From G965279355 sp965279355 (GTDB lineage Bacteria; Pseudomonadota; Alphaproteobacteria; CACIAM-22H2): DNA of 64,000 bases. The notes below the pieces were generated by a model. It saw only the letters and a list, made by a program, of their open reading frames with translations, did not search any database and had not been told where the DNA came from. This document shows, in pieces, positions 1 through 8,602 of this stretch. The DNA lies in assembly GCA_965279355.1 (NCBI GenBank), contig OZ257155.1, positions 2,232,001-2,296,000 of the forward strand, in the 5' to 3' direction. Numbering within the stretch: the first letter of the stretch is position 1; every line of letters begins with the position of its first letter. The translations under genes and the position numbers were made by a program.

Positions 1-697
1 CCCGTCCCGTGTCGGAGATACCGGCATTGGCCAGCACCGGATGCCCCTGCGGCGGTCGCGCCACATTCAGGGGGCCGCGAACCTTGTAGTATTTTCCCTT
101 ATGATTCAGGTGGTGAAGCTTGCCGGGATCGAAATAGACGGCGGACTTGCGATCGCGGATGAAGGCATCGTCGTCGTAGCTGTCCCAGAGCCCGCGCACG
201 ACCTCCACACATTCGCGGACGCGCTCATAGCGCTCCTTGTGCGGCGGCAGGTCGTCGAATCCGAAATTATAGGCTTCCGAGGTGTTGGAGCCGGTGACGA
301 TGTTCCAGCCGGCGCGGCCGTAGCTCATCTGATCCAGCGTCGCGATGCGGCGCGCGATGTTGTAGGGCTCGTTGAACGTCGCCGAGACGGTCGGCACCAG
401 CCCGATATGCTTGGTCACCGCCGACAGCCCGGCCATCAGCATGGCCGGGTCGAAATAGGCCATATATTGCGGCCAGCGCTTGAGGGCCTGCAGGTTACCG
501 TCGCGGGTCGCCACTGAATCGGCGATGAACATGAGATCGAACTTGCCGCGCTCGGCGGTCTGGGCGATCTCCATGTAGTGTTTGAAATTCTGCCCGGCAT
601 CGATCTGCGAGTCCGGATGCAGCCAGGCCGCGACATGATTGCCCGTGGGGTGAAAGAACGCCCCCAGCCGCATCATCTCGCCTTTACGACGCGCCAT
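1..697 (-). CDS. NtaA/SnaA/DszA-type FMN-dependent monooxygenase, partial (C-terminus outside window)
   Basis: About 232 N-terminal residues are present; the gene runs off the left edge. Reading leftward, it shows the LLM (luciferase-like) order of the nitrilotriacetate monooxygenase subgroup: LGAFFHPTGNH near the start, FDLMFIADS, SATFNEPYNIARRIATLDQ, GRAGWNIVTGSN, then GKYYKVRGPLN and PQGHPVLANAG. Family members use FMNH2 from a partner reductase to oxygenate amines, sulfones or N-heterocycles. A strong GGAGG lies 5 bases before the ATG at 697, and the gene follows the ABC ATPase by 15 bases on the same strand, so it probably closes that operon. The substrate is not known. Family is near certain, function open. 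Confidence 0.85.
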   Translation of the reverse strand, partial: MARRKGEMMRLGAFFHPTGNHVAAWLHPDSQIDAGQNFKHYMEIAQTAERGKFDLMFIADSVATRDGNLQALKRWPQYMAYFDPAMLMAGLSAVTKHIGLVPTVSATFNEPYNIARRIATLDQMSYGRAGWNIVTGSNTSEAYNFGFDDLPPHKERYERVRECVEVVRGLWDSYDDDAFIRDRKSAVYFDPGKLHHLNHKGKYYKVRGPLNVARPPQGHPVLANAGISDTGR

Positions 698-712
698 GTC
701 TTCCTCCCTTCC

Positions 713-1798
713 CTAGGCCGCTTGCAGCGGATCTTGAAGAATCAGACAGTCATTCGGCTGCCATGACAGCACGACGCTGCTGCCCGGCTCATAACCGGCA
801 CCCCCCGAAAGATTCGGCTGGATTGCGCCGAACTTCTCGCCCGCGGCCGCACAAAGATATTGAATGGTCGCGCCGAGATAGGTCCGCGTTTCGATCCGCG
901 CCGCGATGGCATTGGGCGTATCCAGCGGCCGAGTCTCGGCGAGCGCGATGCGCTCGTTCTTCACCACCGCGACCGCCGAGCTGCCGACGGTGAAGTTCCC
1001 GGCCATGCCGACCGCGCTGATCCCCGACGCCGTCTCGACGCGCGCCATGTCGCCACGCACTTCGACGACCCGTCCCCGCAGAAGATTGGCCTGACCGATG
1101 AAGGAGGCGACGAACGCGTTGGCCGGCCGCTCATAGACATTGACCGGCGTATCGACCTGCATGACCAGGCCATGATCCATGATCGCCATGCGGTCGGCCA
1201 TGGCCAGAGCTTCGCTCTGGTCGTGGGTGACGAACACGGCAGTAATGCCGACGGTCTTCTGGACACGGCGAATTTCCTCGCGCATCTCGTCGCGTAGCTT
1301 GGCGTCGAGATTGGAGAGCGGCTCGTCGAGCAGCAGGAGCTGTGGCCGGATCGCGATGGCGCGCGCCAGCGCAACGCGCTGCTGCTGGCCGCCGGAAAGC
1401 TGCTTGGGCAGGCGCTCGCCGACATTGTCAAGGCGCACCAGCCGCAGCGCCTCGCGCACCGCCTTCTCGATCTCGTCCCGGGGACGGTTGCGCATCTTCA
1501 GACCGAAGCCGACATTCTCGTTGACGCTCATATGCGGGAAGAGCGCGTAGCTCTGGAAGACCAGGCCGATATCGCGCTTCTGCGCCGGGACGCGGGTGAT
1601 ATCCGCACCAGCCAGCCGCACGTCGCCGGCATCCAGCTCCTCGAATCCGGCGATAATCCGCAGCATGGTCGTCTTGCCGCAGCCGCTGGGACCGAGCAGG
1701 CACATCATCTCGCCTTCATCGACCCGCAGCGAGATGTCGTTGAGCGCGGTCACGCCCTTGAAGCGCTTGGTGACATGGGTGAGATCGAGTGTCGGCAT
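713..1798 (-). CDS. ABC transporter ATP-binding protein, spermidine/putrescine (PotA) type
   Basis: A 361-residue cytoplasmic ATPase that powers import. Walker A GPSGCGKTT is at residues 36-44, the signature LSGGQQQR at about 135, Walker B LLLLDEP at about 160, and the switch His in VFVTHDQ. The last ~120 residues form the TOBE-like regulatory domain usual in PotA/FbpC/CysA ATPases. It sits 5 bases after the upstream permease in a SBP-permease-permease-ATPase operon on the minus strand. PotA-like paralogues in alphaproteobacteria carry many small cationic or organic solutes, so polyamine specificity is only the family default. The neighbouring amidohydrolases suggest a nitrogenous ring compound instead. 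Confidence 0.93.
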   Translation of the reverse strand: MPTLDLTHVTKRFKGVTALNDISLRVDEGEMMCLLGPSGCGKTTMLRIIAGFEELDAGDVRLAGADITRVPAQKRDIGLVFQSYALFPHMSVNENVGFGLKMRNRPRDEIEKAVREALRLVRLDNVGERLPKQLSGGQQQRVALARAIAIRPQLLLLDEPLSNLDAKLRDEMREEIRRVQKTVGITAVFVTHDQSEALAMADRMAIMDHGLVMQVDTPVNVYERPANAFVASFIGQANLLRGRVVEVRGDMARVETASGISAVGMAGNFTVGSSAVAVVKNERIALAETRPLDTPNAIAARIETRTYLGATIQYLCAAAGEKFGAIQPNLSGGAGYEPGSSVVLSWQPNDCLILQDPLQAA

Positions 1799-1803
1799 GT
1801 TGA

Positions 1804-2595
1804 TTACCCGAGAAGCCGGAGGCCAAAGACGCGCTCAAGCGTGAGCGTCGACACGACGGAAACGATGACCACAATGGACGACACCGCCGTGATCAGCGGA
1901 TCCAGCCGCGATTCCATGTAGGAGAACATTATGACCGGCAGGGTCGCAGTCTGCGGCCCCGTCAGGAACATCGACAGCGGCAGGTTTGCGAAGGACAGGA
2001 TGAAGGCGAAGACGAACCCGGCGATCACGCCGGTCTTGATGAGCGGCAGGATCACATACCACCAGGTGCGCAGCCGGTCGGCCCCCAGACTCTGTGCCGC
2101 ATCCTCCAGCGCGAAATCGAAGCGCTGGAACGCCGGCAGGATCAGCCGCAGGGTGAACGGCATCACATAGACGACATGGGCGGCGATGCTGGTATAGACG
2201 GTCAGCTTGAAGCCGAACTGGCTGAACAGCTGCAGCGTGATCAGGCCGATCACGATCTGCGGCACGAAAAGCGGCCCCATCAGATACGTCCCGATCCAGT
2301 CGCGCCCGCGCAACGGAAAGCGGGTCAGGGCATAGCCGGCCGAAAGACCCAGCAATGTCGCGATGGTCGCCGCCGCGACCGCGACGATGACGCTGATCTG
2401 GATCGCGTGCATGAACGATTCGTTGTTCAGCAGCCGGATGTACCAGCGCAGCGTGAATCCTTCCCAGGGGGCAGGAACGCTGGCCGGGGTATTGAAGGAA
2501 TCCACGACGATGATCGCCATCGGCCCGATTACGAGCAGGTAGATCAGCGCGAGATAGACCCGCCCGCCGAAGAAGGTGAGTCGCGCCGCCGTCAT
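1804..2595 (-). CDS. ABC transporter permease, PotC type
   Basis: A 263-residue inner-membrane permease with about six hydrophobic segments, starting with a helix near residues 10-35. The cytoplasmic EAA-type loop that docks on the ATPase reads EDAAQSLGADRLRTWWYVILP (given without its tail) near residue 150. The start ATG overlaps the stop of the other permease by four bases (ATGA at 2592-2595), indicating translational coupling. This is the second, shorter permease of a 4-component polyamine-type importer. Confidence 0.92.
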   Translation of the reverse strand: MTAARLTFFGGRVYLALIYLLVIGPMAIIVVDSFNTPASVPAPWEGFTLRWYIRLLNNESFMHAIQISVIVAVAAATIATLLGLSAGYALTRFPLRGRDWIGTYLMGPLFVPQIVIGLITLQLFSQFGFKLTVYTSIAAHVVYVMPFTLRLILPAFQRFDFALEDAAQSLGADRLRTWWYVILPLIKTGVIAGFVFAFILSFANLPLSMFLTGPQTATLPVIMFSYMESRLDPLITAVSSIVVIVSVVSTLTLERVFGLRLLG

Positions 2596-3527
2596 CGGAT
2601 GTACCGCGAGGCGAGGCGCATCAGCGAGAAGATCGCCACCACCATGATCAGCAGCAGCACGACAGCTGCGGCCGCCGCCATCTCACCGTTGAAGGTGGAC
2701 AAGACGAACTGGCCGACCAGGGTCGTCATCATCAGCCGCGTGGCGCCGCCAAGATAGTGCGGCGACACGTAACTCCCGGCCGAGAGCGAAAACGCGATGA
2801 TTGCGGCGGAGAGCACGCCCGGCATGCTGAGCGGCAGGACAACCTGGCGGAACACCTGCACGCTGCCGGCACCCAGGCTGCGCGCCGCCTCATAAAGCTG
2901 AAGCGGGATCTGCTTCAGCGAGGCGTAAATAGTGAGGATCACGAACGGCAGCGTGAAATGCACAAGACCGATGATGATGGCGGCATCGGTCCCCAGCAGC
3001 TTCCACGGGCCGGTGATGCCATTGCGCACGAACGGGCGAATCAGCGGGCCACCATCGGCCAGCAGGATCATCCAGCCCAACACCACGACCAGCGGCCCAG
3101 CGAGAATGGGAAAGGTCAGGCCGATGATCAGCGTGCCGCTGTTACGATCCGAGATATCCTTGAGGATATATGCGGCGGGATAGCCGATCAGCAGCGAAAA
3201 AAACATCGTCAGCACGGCGACGCGGAGCGTCCGGCTCAGCACGTCGACGTAATAAGGCTTGCTCAGCAGATAGAGATAGTTGTTGAGCCCAAGACCGTCG
3301 AACTGGATCAGTACATTCGGCGACAGGCTAAGATAGACCGTCACCATCAGCGGGATGATCAGCAGCATGAACAGGACGACCACCGCCGGAACCAGCGGCA
3401 GATAGGCAGTCCAGCGCACAGTGTCGCTGGCGACTTTGACCGGTACAGCAGACGGCACGGCTTCAGGCCGGCGAGGAGCAACCCCCTCGCCGGCCGTCAG
3501 CGGAAGCGAGGCGGAACTCACCGCCAA
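2592..3527 (-). CDS. ABC transporter permease, PotB type
   Basis: A 311-residue inner-membrane permease. It has a ~35-residue hydrophilic N-terminal leader, a first membrane helix at about residues 42-65, five further helices, and the EAA loop EAARSLGAGSVQVFRQVVLP near residue 215. It overlaps the solute-binding protein gene by 10 bases and the PotC-type permease by 4, so all three are one transcript. Length and layout fit PotB/FutB-like subunits. Confidence 0.92.
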   Translation of the reverse strand: MAVSSASLPLTAGEGVAPRRPEAVPSAVPVKVASDTVRWTAYLPLVPAVVVLFMLLIIPLMVTVYLSLSPNVLIQFDGLGLNNYLYLLSKPYYVDVLSRTLRVAVLTMFFSLLIGYPAAYILKDISDRNSGTLIIGLTFPILAGPLVVVLGWMILLADGGPLIRPFVRNGITGPWKLLGTDAAIIIGLVHFTLPFVILTIYASLKQIPLQLYEAARSLGAGSVQVFRQVVLPLSMPGVLSAAIIAFSLSAGSYVSPHYLGGATRLMMTTLVGQFVLSTFNGEMAAAAAVVLLLIMVVAIFSLMRLASRYIR

Positions 3528-4621
3528 TTCGGCACCACTTCGGTGTTGAGCTTCTCGGTCCAGGCGACGCGGTTGTCGGCCAGGAACTTCGCCGGGAAGA
3601 AACGGACCTGCTCAAGCTTGGCGCCGTAGATGCACCGCTCAGCGGCTGTGCCGGTCAGCTTGATGTTCTTGTTGACCGGGCCCGAGAACGTCTTGGTCGC
3701 AAACGCTTCCTGGACCGGGATCGACATGATCATGTTGCAGAAATGCTCGGCGAGATCCGGGTTCTTGGTGCCTTTGACCACGCTCACATAGTCCAGAACG
3801 CCGAGGCCCTTTTCCTTCGGGAAGACGTACTCAATGGGATACTTCTGGTCCTTCATGCCCTCGAGATAGTAGTCGAGGTCGACCGCCACCGTGACGTCGT
3901 TGCTCTTGTAGAGCGATGCGTACTCGGTCCAGAAGAAGGCCGTCTTGGCCGGCTTGAGCTCGGAGAGCTTCTTGAACGCCGGCTCGACGTTGTTGATGCT
4001 ACCGCCCATCATCTCGGCGGTCATGATGATCACTGCCGGCATGGCGCTATGGCCCGGCGCGACGAAGGCAAGCTTGCCCTTATATTCCGGCTTCCAGATA
4101 TCGGCCCAGCTCGTGAACTTCTCCTTCACGAATTCCGGATTATAGGCGGGCACCAGCGCCAGCACCGTGTAAGGAGCGCCGTACACGGTCTCCGCCGTGT
4201 CGAATTCCTTCATCGTCAACGACCAATCCTGCATGTCGGCGATCAGCGGCAGGTTCTTCTTCTTCGCCGGCTGCAGGGCGTTGGCGCGCATGCCGGAGAT
4301 GACCGCTTCATCGGTCGAGAAGAAGACATCGGAGGTCGGGCTGCTGCGCTGGGCGAGAAGTTTGTTGTAGCGTGCGCCCTGGCCGCCGATATCGTAGGCG
4401 AGCTTGGCGCCGGTCTGCTTCTCGTATTCCTTCTGCATGTGGTCTTTGATGCTGTCTTCCGTCAGTCCGCCCCAGGTGGAGACGGTCACGGTGGTGCCCT
4501 GTGCGAAGGCCGGGGCCTGCCCGAACCACACCGGCGCACCGGCGGCACCCAATCCCGCAGCGGCGGCGCCGCGCAGGAATTGACGCCGACCGAAGCCTTT
4601 TTTCTGACGCCGCTCTGCCAT
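3518..4621 (-). CDS. ABC transporter periplasmic solute-binding protein, PotD type, Tat-exported
   Basis: A 367-residue extracellular solute-binding protein (family 1/PotD fold). The N-terminus carries a twin-arginine signal: GRRQFLRG at residues 11-18, a hydrophobic Ala/Gly stretch, and a probable AFA-Q cleavage site near residue 40. Mature motifs include TVSTWGGLTED and VDLDYYLEGM. Tat export is common for PotD-like proteins in this class. First gene of the transporter operon, with AGGAG just before the ATG. It is divergent from the ring-opening amidohydrolase across a 370-base gap, so the two units may share control. The ligand cannot be read from sequence. Confidence 0.92.
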   Translation of the reverse strand: MAERRQKKGFGRRQFLRGAAAAGLGAAGAPVWFGQAPAFAQGTTVTVSTWGGLTEDSIKDHMQKEYEKQTGAKLAYDIGGQGARYNKLLAQRSSPTSDVFFSTDEAVISGMRANALQPAKKKNLPLIADMQDWSLTMKEFDTAETVYGAPYTVLALVPAYNPEFVKEKFTSWADIWKPEYKGKLAFVAPGHSAMPAVIIMTAEMMGGSINNVEPAFKKLSELKPAKTAFFWTEYASLYKSNDVTVAVDLDYYLEGMKDQKYPIEYVFPKEKGLGVLDYVSVVKGTKNPDLAEHFCNMIMSIPVQEAFATKTFSGPVNKNIKLTGTAAERCIYGAKLEQVRFFPAKFLADNRVAWTEKLNTEVVPNWR

Positions 4622-4991
4622 GAATCTCTCCTGAAGGTTATTTTGTTGGAATTTTTCAGCCGCCTTCGCGACGCGGTGGCGGTAGTTCCTGTGAAAATTG
4701 CAAGCGCTGTGCCATGGGCCAAACGCGCTCCCGTCGAATGTCGGGACGGCGGTTCTTCGGCGGACTACAGGCGAAGGTCGCGTTCTGATTACGACAACGC
4801 CGGAGGCGATAATTTGAGCGCGGTCACTCTCTGAGCGGATTCAGCGTCAAACGCGCCCGACGGCGGGCAACGCGGCGCATTCGCGGAAAATCCGGTCCCG
4901 GCAACGCCGGGCCGGACTGCTCCATCTTTCGGCAGCGCTGGTGCAGGTTTTGCAGCATTGTCAGGCTTTGGAAATTCAGGGAACGGACCGT
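4622..4991. promoter_or_regulatory. Divergent promoter region between the ABC importer and the ring-opening amidohydrolase
   Basis: This 370-base stretch has no convincing gene. It must hold the leftward promoter of the importer operon and the rightward promoter of the amidohydrolase pair. A -10-like GATAAT occurs at 4808-4813 on the + strand with only a poor -35 about 17 bases upstream. I see no clear inverted repeat or riboswitch fold. A GTG at 4941 is in frame with the amidohydrolase but has no good ribosome site, so I treat this segment as non-coding. Confidence 0.5.
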
Positions 4992-6110
4992 ATGGCCATG
5001 ATTCGAAAGACGCTTGTTCACCGCCTGCCCGCCGCGGCGCCCGACGATCTCGACGCATTCGACGCCGCCGTGAAGCGTCGCGAGATCGATCCGTCCAAAG
5101 TCGTCGCCGTGCTGGGAAAAACCGAAGGCAATGGCTGCGTCAACGATTTCACCCGCGGCTTCGCCAGCCACACCATCAAGCAGGCTCTAACCGCCTGGAC
5201 GGGTCAAAGCCCGGAAACGGTGGCGCAATCCGTGGCGATCGTCATGTCGGGCGGCACCGAAGGCGGCCTCTCGCCGCACTGGCTTGTCTTCGAGGTGCGG
5301 GAGGAGAAAGCCAGCGCGGCACCAGCACAGCCCTCTCTTGCCGTCGGCGTCACCATGACCCGCGCCTTCCTGCCGGAAGAAATCGGCCGCATGCCGCAGA
5401 TCCTGGCGACAGCCGAGGCGGTCACGGCCGCCATGCGGCAGGCTGGGATCACCTCACCCGCCGATGTCCACTATGTACAGGTCAAATGCCCTCTTCTTAC
5501 AAAGCAGCGGATCGCGGCCGCGGCGGCGCGCGGCAACACGGTGGCGACGGACGACACCTATCTCTCCATGGGTTACTCGCGCGGCGCCTCGGCGCTGGGT
5601 GTGGCGGTGGCCTTGGGCGAAGTCGATGTCGCTGACCTCAACGATTCGACGGTCTGCCACGACCATGATCGCTACTCGAGCTGCGCCAGCACCTCGGCCG
5701 GGATCGAATTAATGGAGAACCAGATCATGGTTCTGGGCAACAGCCGCGACTGGGGCGGCGACTGCGTGATCGGTCATGGCGTGATGCAGGACGGAATCGA
5801 TGTCGACGCGGTCGCCCAGGCGCTCGATGCCGTCGGCATTCCGGCAAAGCTGCGGCTGGCCGACAAGGATCGCGCGCGCATTGCCGCCGTTCTGGCCAAG
5901 GCCGAGCCTTCGGCCGACGGCCAGATCCGAGGACGGCGCCATATCATGTTCGACGACAGCGACATCCAGGCCTCGCGCCATGCGCGGGCGCTGGTCGGCG
6001 GCGTCCTCGCCGGCGTGTTCGGCGACACGCAGCTTTTTGTCTCGGGGGGCGCCGAGCATCAGGGCCCCGATGGCGGTGGCCCCATCGCCGTCATTGCGCG
6101 CCGCGCATAA
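4992..6110 (+). CDS. Ring-opening amidohydrolase (cyanuric acid hydrolase / barbiturase family)
   Basis: A 372-residue enzyme of the AtzD/TrzD-barbiturase family, which hydrolyses cyclic ureides: cyanuric acid to carboxybiuret, or barbiturate to ureidomalonate. The three-fold repeated architecture is visible: VLGKTEGNGCVNDFTR and VMSGGTEGGLSPH (repeat 1), VQVKCPLLT with SMGYSRGASALG and SSCASTSAGIEL (repeat 2), GRRHIMFDDSDI and SGGAEHQGPDGGGP (repeat 3). Family Ser-Lys dyads map to these segments, including the Lys in QVKCPLLT and the Ser cluster near residue 228. ATG 4992 is preferred (AGGGAA upstream) over GTG 4941. Paired with a downstream metal amidohydrolase. Which cyclic ureide it opens is uncertain. 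Confidence 0.9.
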   Translation: MAMIRKTLVHRLPAAAPDDLDAFDAAVKRREIDPSKVVAVLGKTEGNGCVNDFTRGFASHTIKQALTAWTGQSPETVAQSVAIVMSGGTEGGLSPHWLVFEVREEKASAAPAQPSLAVGVTMTRAFLPEEIGRMPQILATAEAVTAAMRQAGITSPADVHYVQVKCPLLTKQRIAAAAARGNTVATDDTYLSMGYSRGASALGVAVALGEVDVADLNDSTVCHDHDRYSSCASTSAGIELMENQIMVLGNSRDWGGDCVIGHGVMQDGIDVDAVAQALDAVGIPAKLRLADKDRARIAAVLAKAEPSADGQIRGRRHIMFDDSDIQASRHARALVGGVLAGVFGDTQLFVSGGAEHQGPDGGGPIAVIARRA

Positions 6111-6136
6111 CGCAACCAGCACTTGAGGCAGAAACC

Positions 6137-7624
6137 ATGCAGATCATCCGCGGCGCCCGCCTCGTGACCTTCGGCCGGCTCTCCGGCGATTTCGCCGACA
6201 TTGTGATAGACGACGACAAGATCGCCGCCGTCCTTCCGCCCGGCGAAGCGAAATCGGAGAACGCGAAAATCATCGACGGCACGGGCAAGCTGCTGATCCC
6301 CGGCCTGGTGAATACGCACATGCACGCGCACGGCAATCTCTCCAAGGGGTCGGGCGATCGCTGGACCCTGGAGCTGCTGCTGCATCATGCGCCGTGGACC
6401 GGCGGCCGCCGTACATTCGAGCATCATTATCTTTCGGCCGTGATCGGCGCGGCCGAGATGATCAGCAAGGGCTGCACGACAACCTACGACCTGTTCGGCG
6501 AGTTTCCGCTGCCGACAGTCGAGGGGCTGACAGCTGTCGGCCAGGCCTATGAAGATGCCGGCATGCGGGCCGTGATCGCGCCGATGATGGCCGACCGCAC
6601 CTTCTATCAGGCGATCCCGGGGCTGCTCGATGCCCTGCCCGAACCGATGCGCGCTAAAATGGCGGCAATCACCGCTTCGCCCTATCACGCAACGCTCGCC
6701 GCCTGCGCCACGGTTCTCGGGAAATGGAAATTCAGCCGGGAGCGCGTGCGCGCGGCCTTGGCCCCGACCATCCCGCATCACTGCTCCGACGACTTCATGA
6801 TCGGCTGCCGCGATCTTGCCCGCGATCACAAGATCGGCCTTCACATGCATGTGGGCGAGAGCAAGGTGCAGGCTGCCGTCGCCGATCAGTGGTACGGCAG
6901 GACGCTGGCCGGCCATCTCGCCAAGCTCGGCATGTTCGGGCCCGGCTTCACCGCCGCGCATGCGATCTGGCTGGACGATGACGACATGGATCGCCTCGCC
7001 GATCACGGCGTCTCGGTCGCGCACAACCCGTCCAGCAACATGCATCTGGGCTCGGGAATCGCGGCTATCCGGCAGATGCTGGACCGCAAGATCACCGTCG
7101 GCATCGGCACCGATGGCGCCAGCTCCTCCGACAATCTCAACATGTTCGAGGCGATGCGCGCCAGCACCCTCGTCTCGCGCCTGCGCTCGCTCGATACCAG
7201 CCAGTGGCTCTCGGTCGAAGAGGCCTTCACCGCCGCCACCGTCGGCGGCGCCAAAGCGCTGGGCATGGCCGATCTGGTTGGCCAGATCGCGCCCGGCTTC
7301 AAGGCGGATATCGTGTTCCTCGACCTGCAGAGCATGAATTACGTGCCGCTCAACAACGCCCTGAACCAGATCATCCATTGCGAGGATGGCACCGGTGTCG
7401 ACAGCGTGATGATCGACGGCAGGTTCGTCTATGCCAGCCGCAAGCACGTCACGGTCAACCCGGCAACCATCGCCGGCCAGGCGGCTGAGGCCGTGAATCT
7501 GCTCAAGCAGCTCAACAGCGAGGCGCGGGCCCTGGCCGAGAAACTCGACCCGTATGTGAACCGGTTCTGCGCCGGTATTGCCGCCCGGCCCTATCCCATC
7601 GAGCGGCTGGCCCCATCCCGATAG
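6137..7624 (+). CDS. Metal-dependent amidohydrolase (AtzA/TrzN/SsnA-like)
   Basis: A 495-residue amidohydrolase-superfamily enzyme. Metal ligands are visible: HMHAH at residues 61-65 after the strand IPGLVNT, a His in IGLHMHVGES, a His in TAAHAIWLDDDD, and the catalytic Asp in GIGTDGASSSDNLN. The N- and C-terminal beta-sandwich (IVIDDDKIAAV, GFKADIVFLDL) is typical. This subfamily deaminates or dehalogenates N-heterocycles (s-triazines, guanine, cytosine, methylthioadenosine) with one metal ion. It follows the ring-opening enzyme by 26 bases on the same strand, so it likely feeds it a hydroxylated ring or acts on its product. Substrate not established. Confidence 0.88.
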   Translation: MQIIRGARLVTFGRLSGDFADIVIDDDKIAAVLPPGEAKSENAKIIDGTGKLLIPGLVNTHMHAHGNLSKGSGDRWTLELLLHHAPWTGGRRTFEHHYLSAVIGAAEMISKGCTTTYDLFGEFPLPTVEGLTAVGQAYEDAGMRAVIAPMMADRTFYQAIPGLLDALPEPMRAKMAAITASPYHATLAACATVLGKWKFSRERVRAALAPTIPHHCSDDFMIGCRDLARDHKIGLHMHVGESKVQAAVADQWYGRTLAGHLAKLGMFGPGFTAAHAIWLDDDDMDRLADHGVSVAHNPSSNMHLGSGIAAIRQMLDRKITVGIGTDGASSSDNLNMFEAMRASTLVSRLRSLDTSQWLSVEEAFTAATVGGAKALGMADLVGQIAPGFKADIVFLDLQSMNYVPLNNALNQIIHCEDGTGVDSVMIDGRFVYASRKHVTVNPATIAGQAAEAVNLLKQLNSEARALAEKLDPYVNRFCAGIAARPYPIERLAPSR

Positions 7625-7643
7625 ACTGGCGCATCAACGCCCG

Positions 7644-8414
7644 CTAGAGCGTCATCCCGGCATCGACGATGAGCGTCTGACCGGTGACCGTCTCGTTGCC
7701 GAAGGCAAGGAACAGCACGACGTCGCCGTAATCCTCCGGCGCGCCGATCCGCTTGAGCAGGGACATCTCGAGATGGCTCTTCTTCTGCTCCGGCGTCCAT
7801 TCGATCCACGGACTGTCAACCGCGCCCGGCGCGATCGCATTCACCCGCACATGCGGGGCCAGCGCCTTGGCGAAGCTCTGGGTGAGATTCATGATCCCGG
7901 CCTTGGTGGCGCCATAGGCCATGCTGCTGCCCGGACCCTTGAACGAAGCGATGGACGCCGTGTTCACCACGGCACCCTTGCTGGCCTTAAGGGCCTCGGC
8001 CGCCGCCTTGGTGCAGCGGAAGACCCCCATCAGGTTGGTGGACAGAAGTTTCTCCCACAGCTCGTCAGTGACGAGATCGAGCCGCGTCACCGGCACCGTC
8101 GCCTTCACGCCGGGCGTTCCGGCATTGTTGAACAGCAGATCGAGACCCCCGAGGTTTCGGATCGCATCAGCGACCATCTGCTCGGTCTCGCCAGCAACAC
8201 CGACCTGCGCCGGTGCGGCGATGACATCCAGCCCTTCCGCCTTCAGCTTGGCGATCTCCTCCGCACCCCGCGGATCGTCCGGCAGATGGTTGATCGCAAC
8301 CTTCGCCCCGGCCCTGGCCAGCAGCTTGGCCGTACCGAGACCGATTCCGGACGCGCCGCCGGTCACCAGTGCCTTGATCCCATTGAGACGGTAGCTGACA
8401 TAACGTGAGGGCAT
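7644..8414 (-). CDS. Short-chain dehydrogenase/reductase (SDR)
   Basis: A 256-residue classical SDR: cofactor motif TGGASGIG at about residues 17-24, NNAG near 95, a catalytic Ser in NTASIASF, and the YxxxK in MAYGATKAG near 160. The residue after the first strand end (NHLPDD) leaves NAD(H) versus NADP(H) open. It is convergent with the amidohydrolase and divergent from the GMC oxidoreductase. The substrate is not predictable, and the adjacent GMC enzyme makes an alcohol/ketone interconversion plausible. Confidence 0.9.
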   Translation of the reverse strand: MPSRYVSYRLNGIKALVTGGASGIGLGTAKLLARAGAKVAINHLPDDPRGAEEIAKLKAEGLDVIAAPAQVGVAGETEQMVADAIRNLGGLDLLFNNAGTPGVKATVPVTRLDLVTDELWEKLLSTNLMGVFRCTKAAAEALKASKGAVVNTASIASFKGPGSSMAYGATKAGIMNLTQSFAKALAPHVRVNAIAPGAVDSPWIEWTPEQKKSHLEMSLLKRIGAPEDYGDVVLFLAFGNETVTGQTLIVDAGMTL

Positions 8415-8426
8415 TTTTCATCCGTT

Positions 8427-8441
8427 GGCTGCTGAACAGCC
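8427..8441. promoter_or_regulatory. Inverted repeat GGCTG-N5-CAGCC upstream of the SDR start
   Basis: A perfect 5-bp inverted repeat with a 5-base spacer, 12 bases upstream of the SDR start codon on the minus strand and inside the 188-base SDR/GMC divergent gap. It is positioned to be an operator overlapping the SDR leader. Short repeats like this can arise by chance. Confidence 0.3.
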
Positions 8442-8549
8442 GCACCATGGCATGAGCGAAATATCGCTGCAAACGGGTGCGCAGTGGGCCGATTTGGGGC
8501 GGCGGCGGACGTTTGTTGCCAGCGTGAACGGGTTTCAGCTAGACCCTGC

Positions 8550-8570
8550 GGCGGGCTCGTTCAGCCCGCC
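8550..8570. promoter_or_regulatory. 8-bp hairpin upstream of the GMC oxidoreductase
   Basis: GGCGGGCT (8550-8557) and AGCCCGCC (8563-8570) form a perfect 8-bp stem with the 5-base loop CGTTC, 32 bases before the ATG at 8603. No T-tract follows, so it is not a standard terminator. It may be an operator or a leader mRNA hairpin that limits translation or protects the 5' end. Confidence 0.4.
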
Positions 8571-8602
8571 TGCATTGCTTCCGCTGGGTGGAAAAACAGT
8601 TC

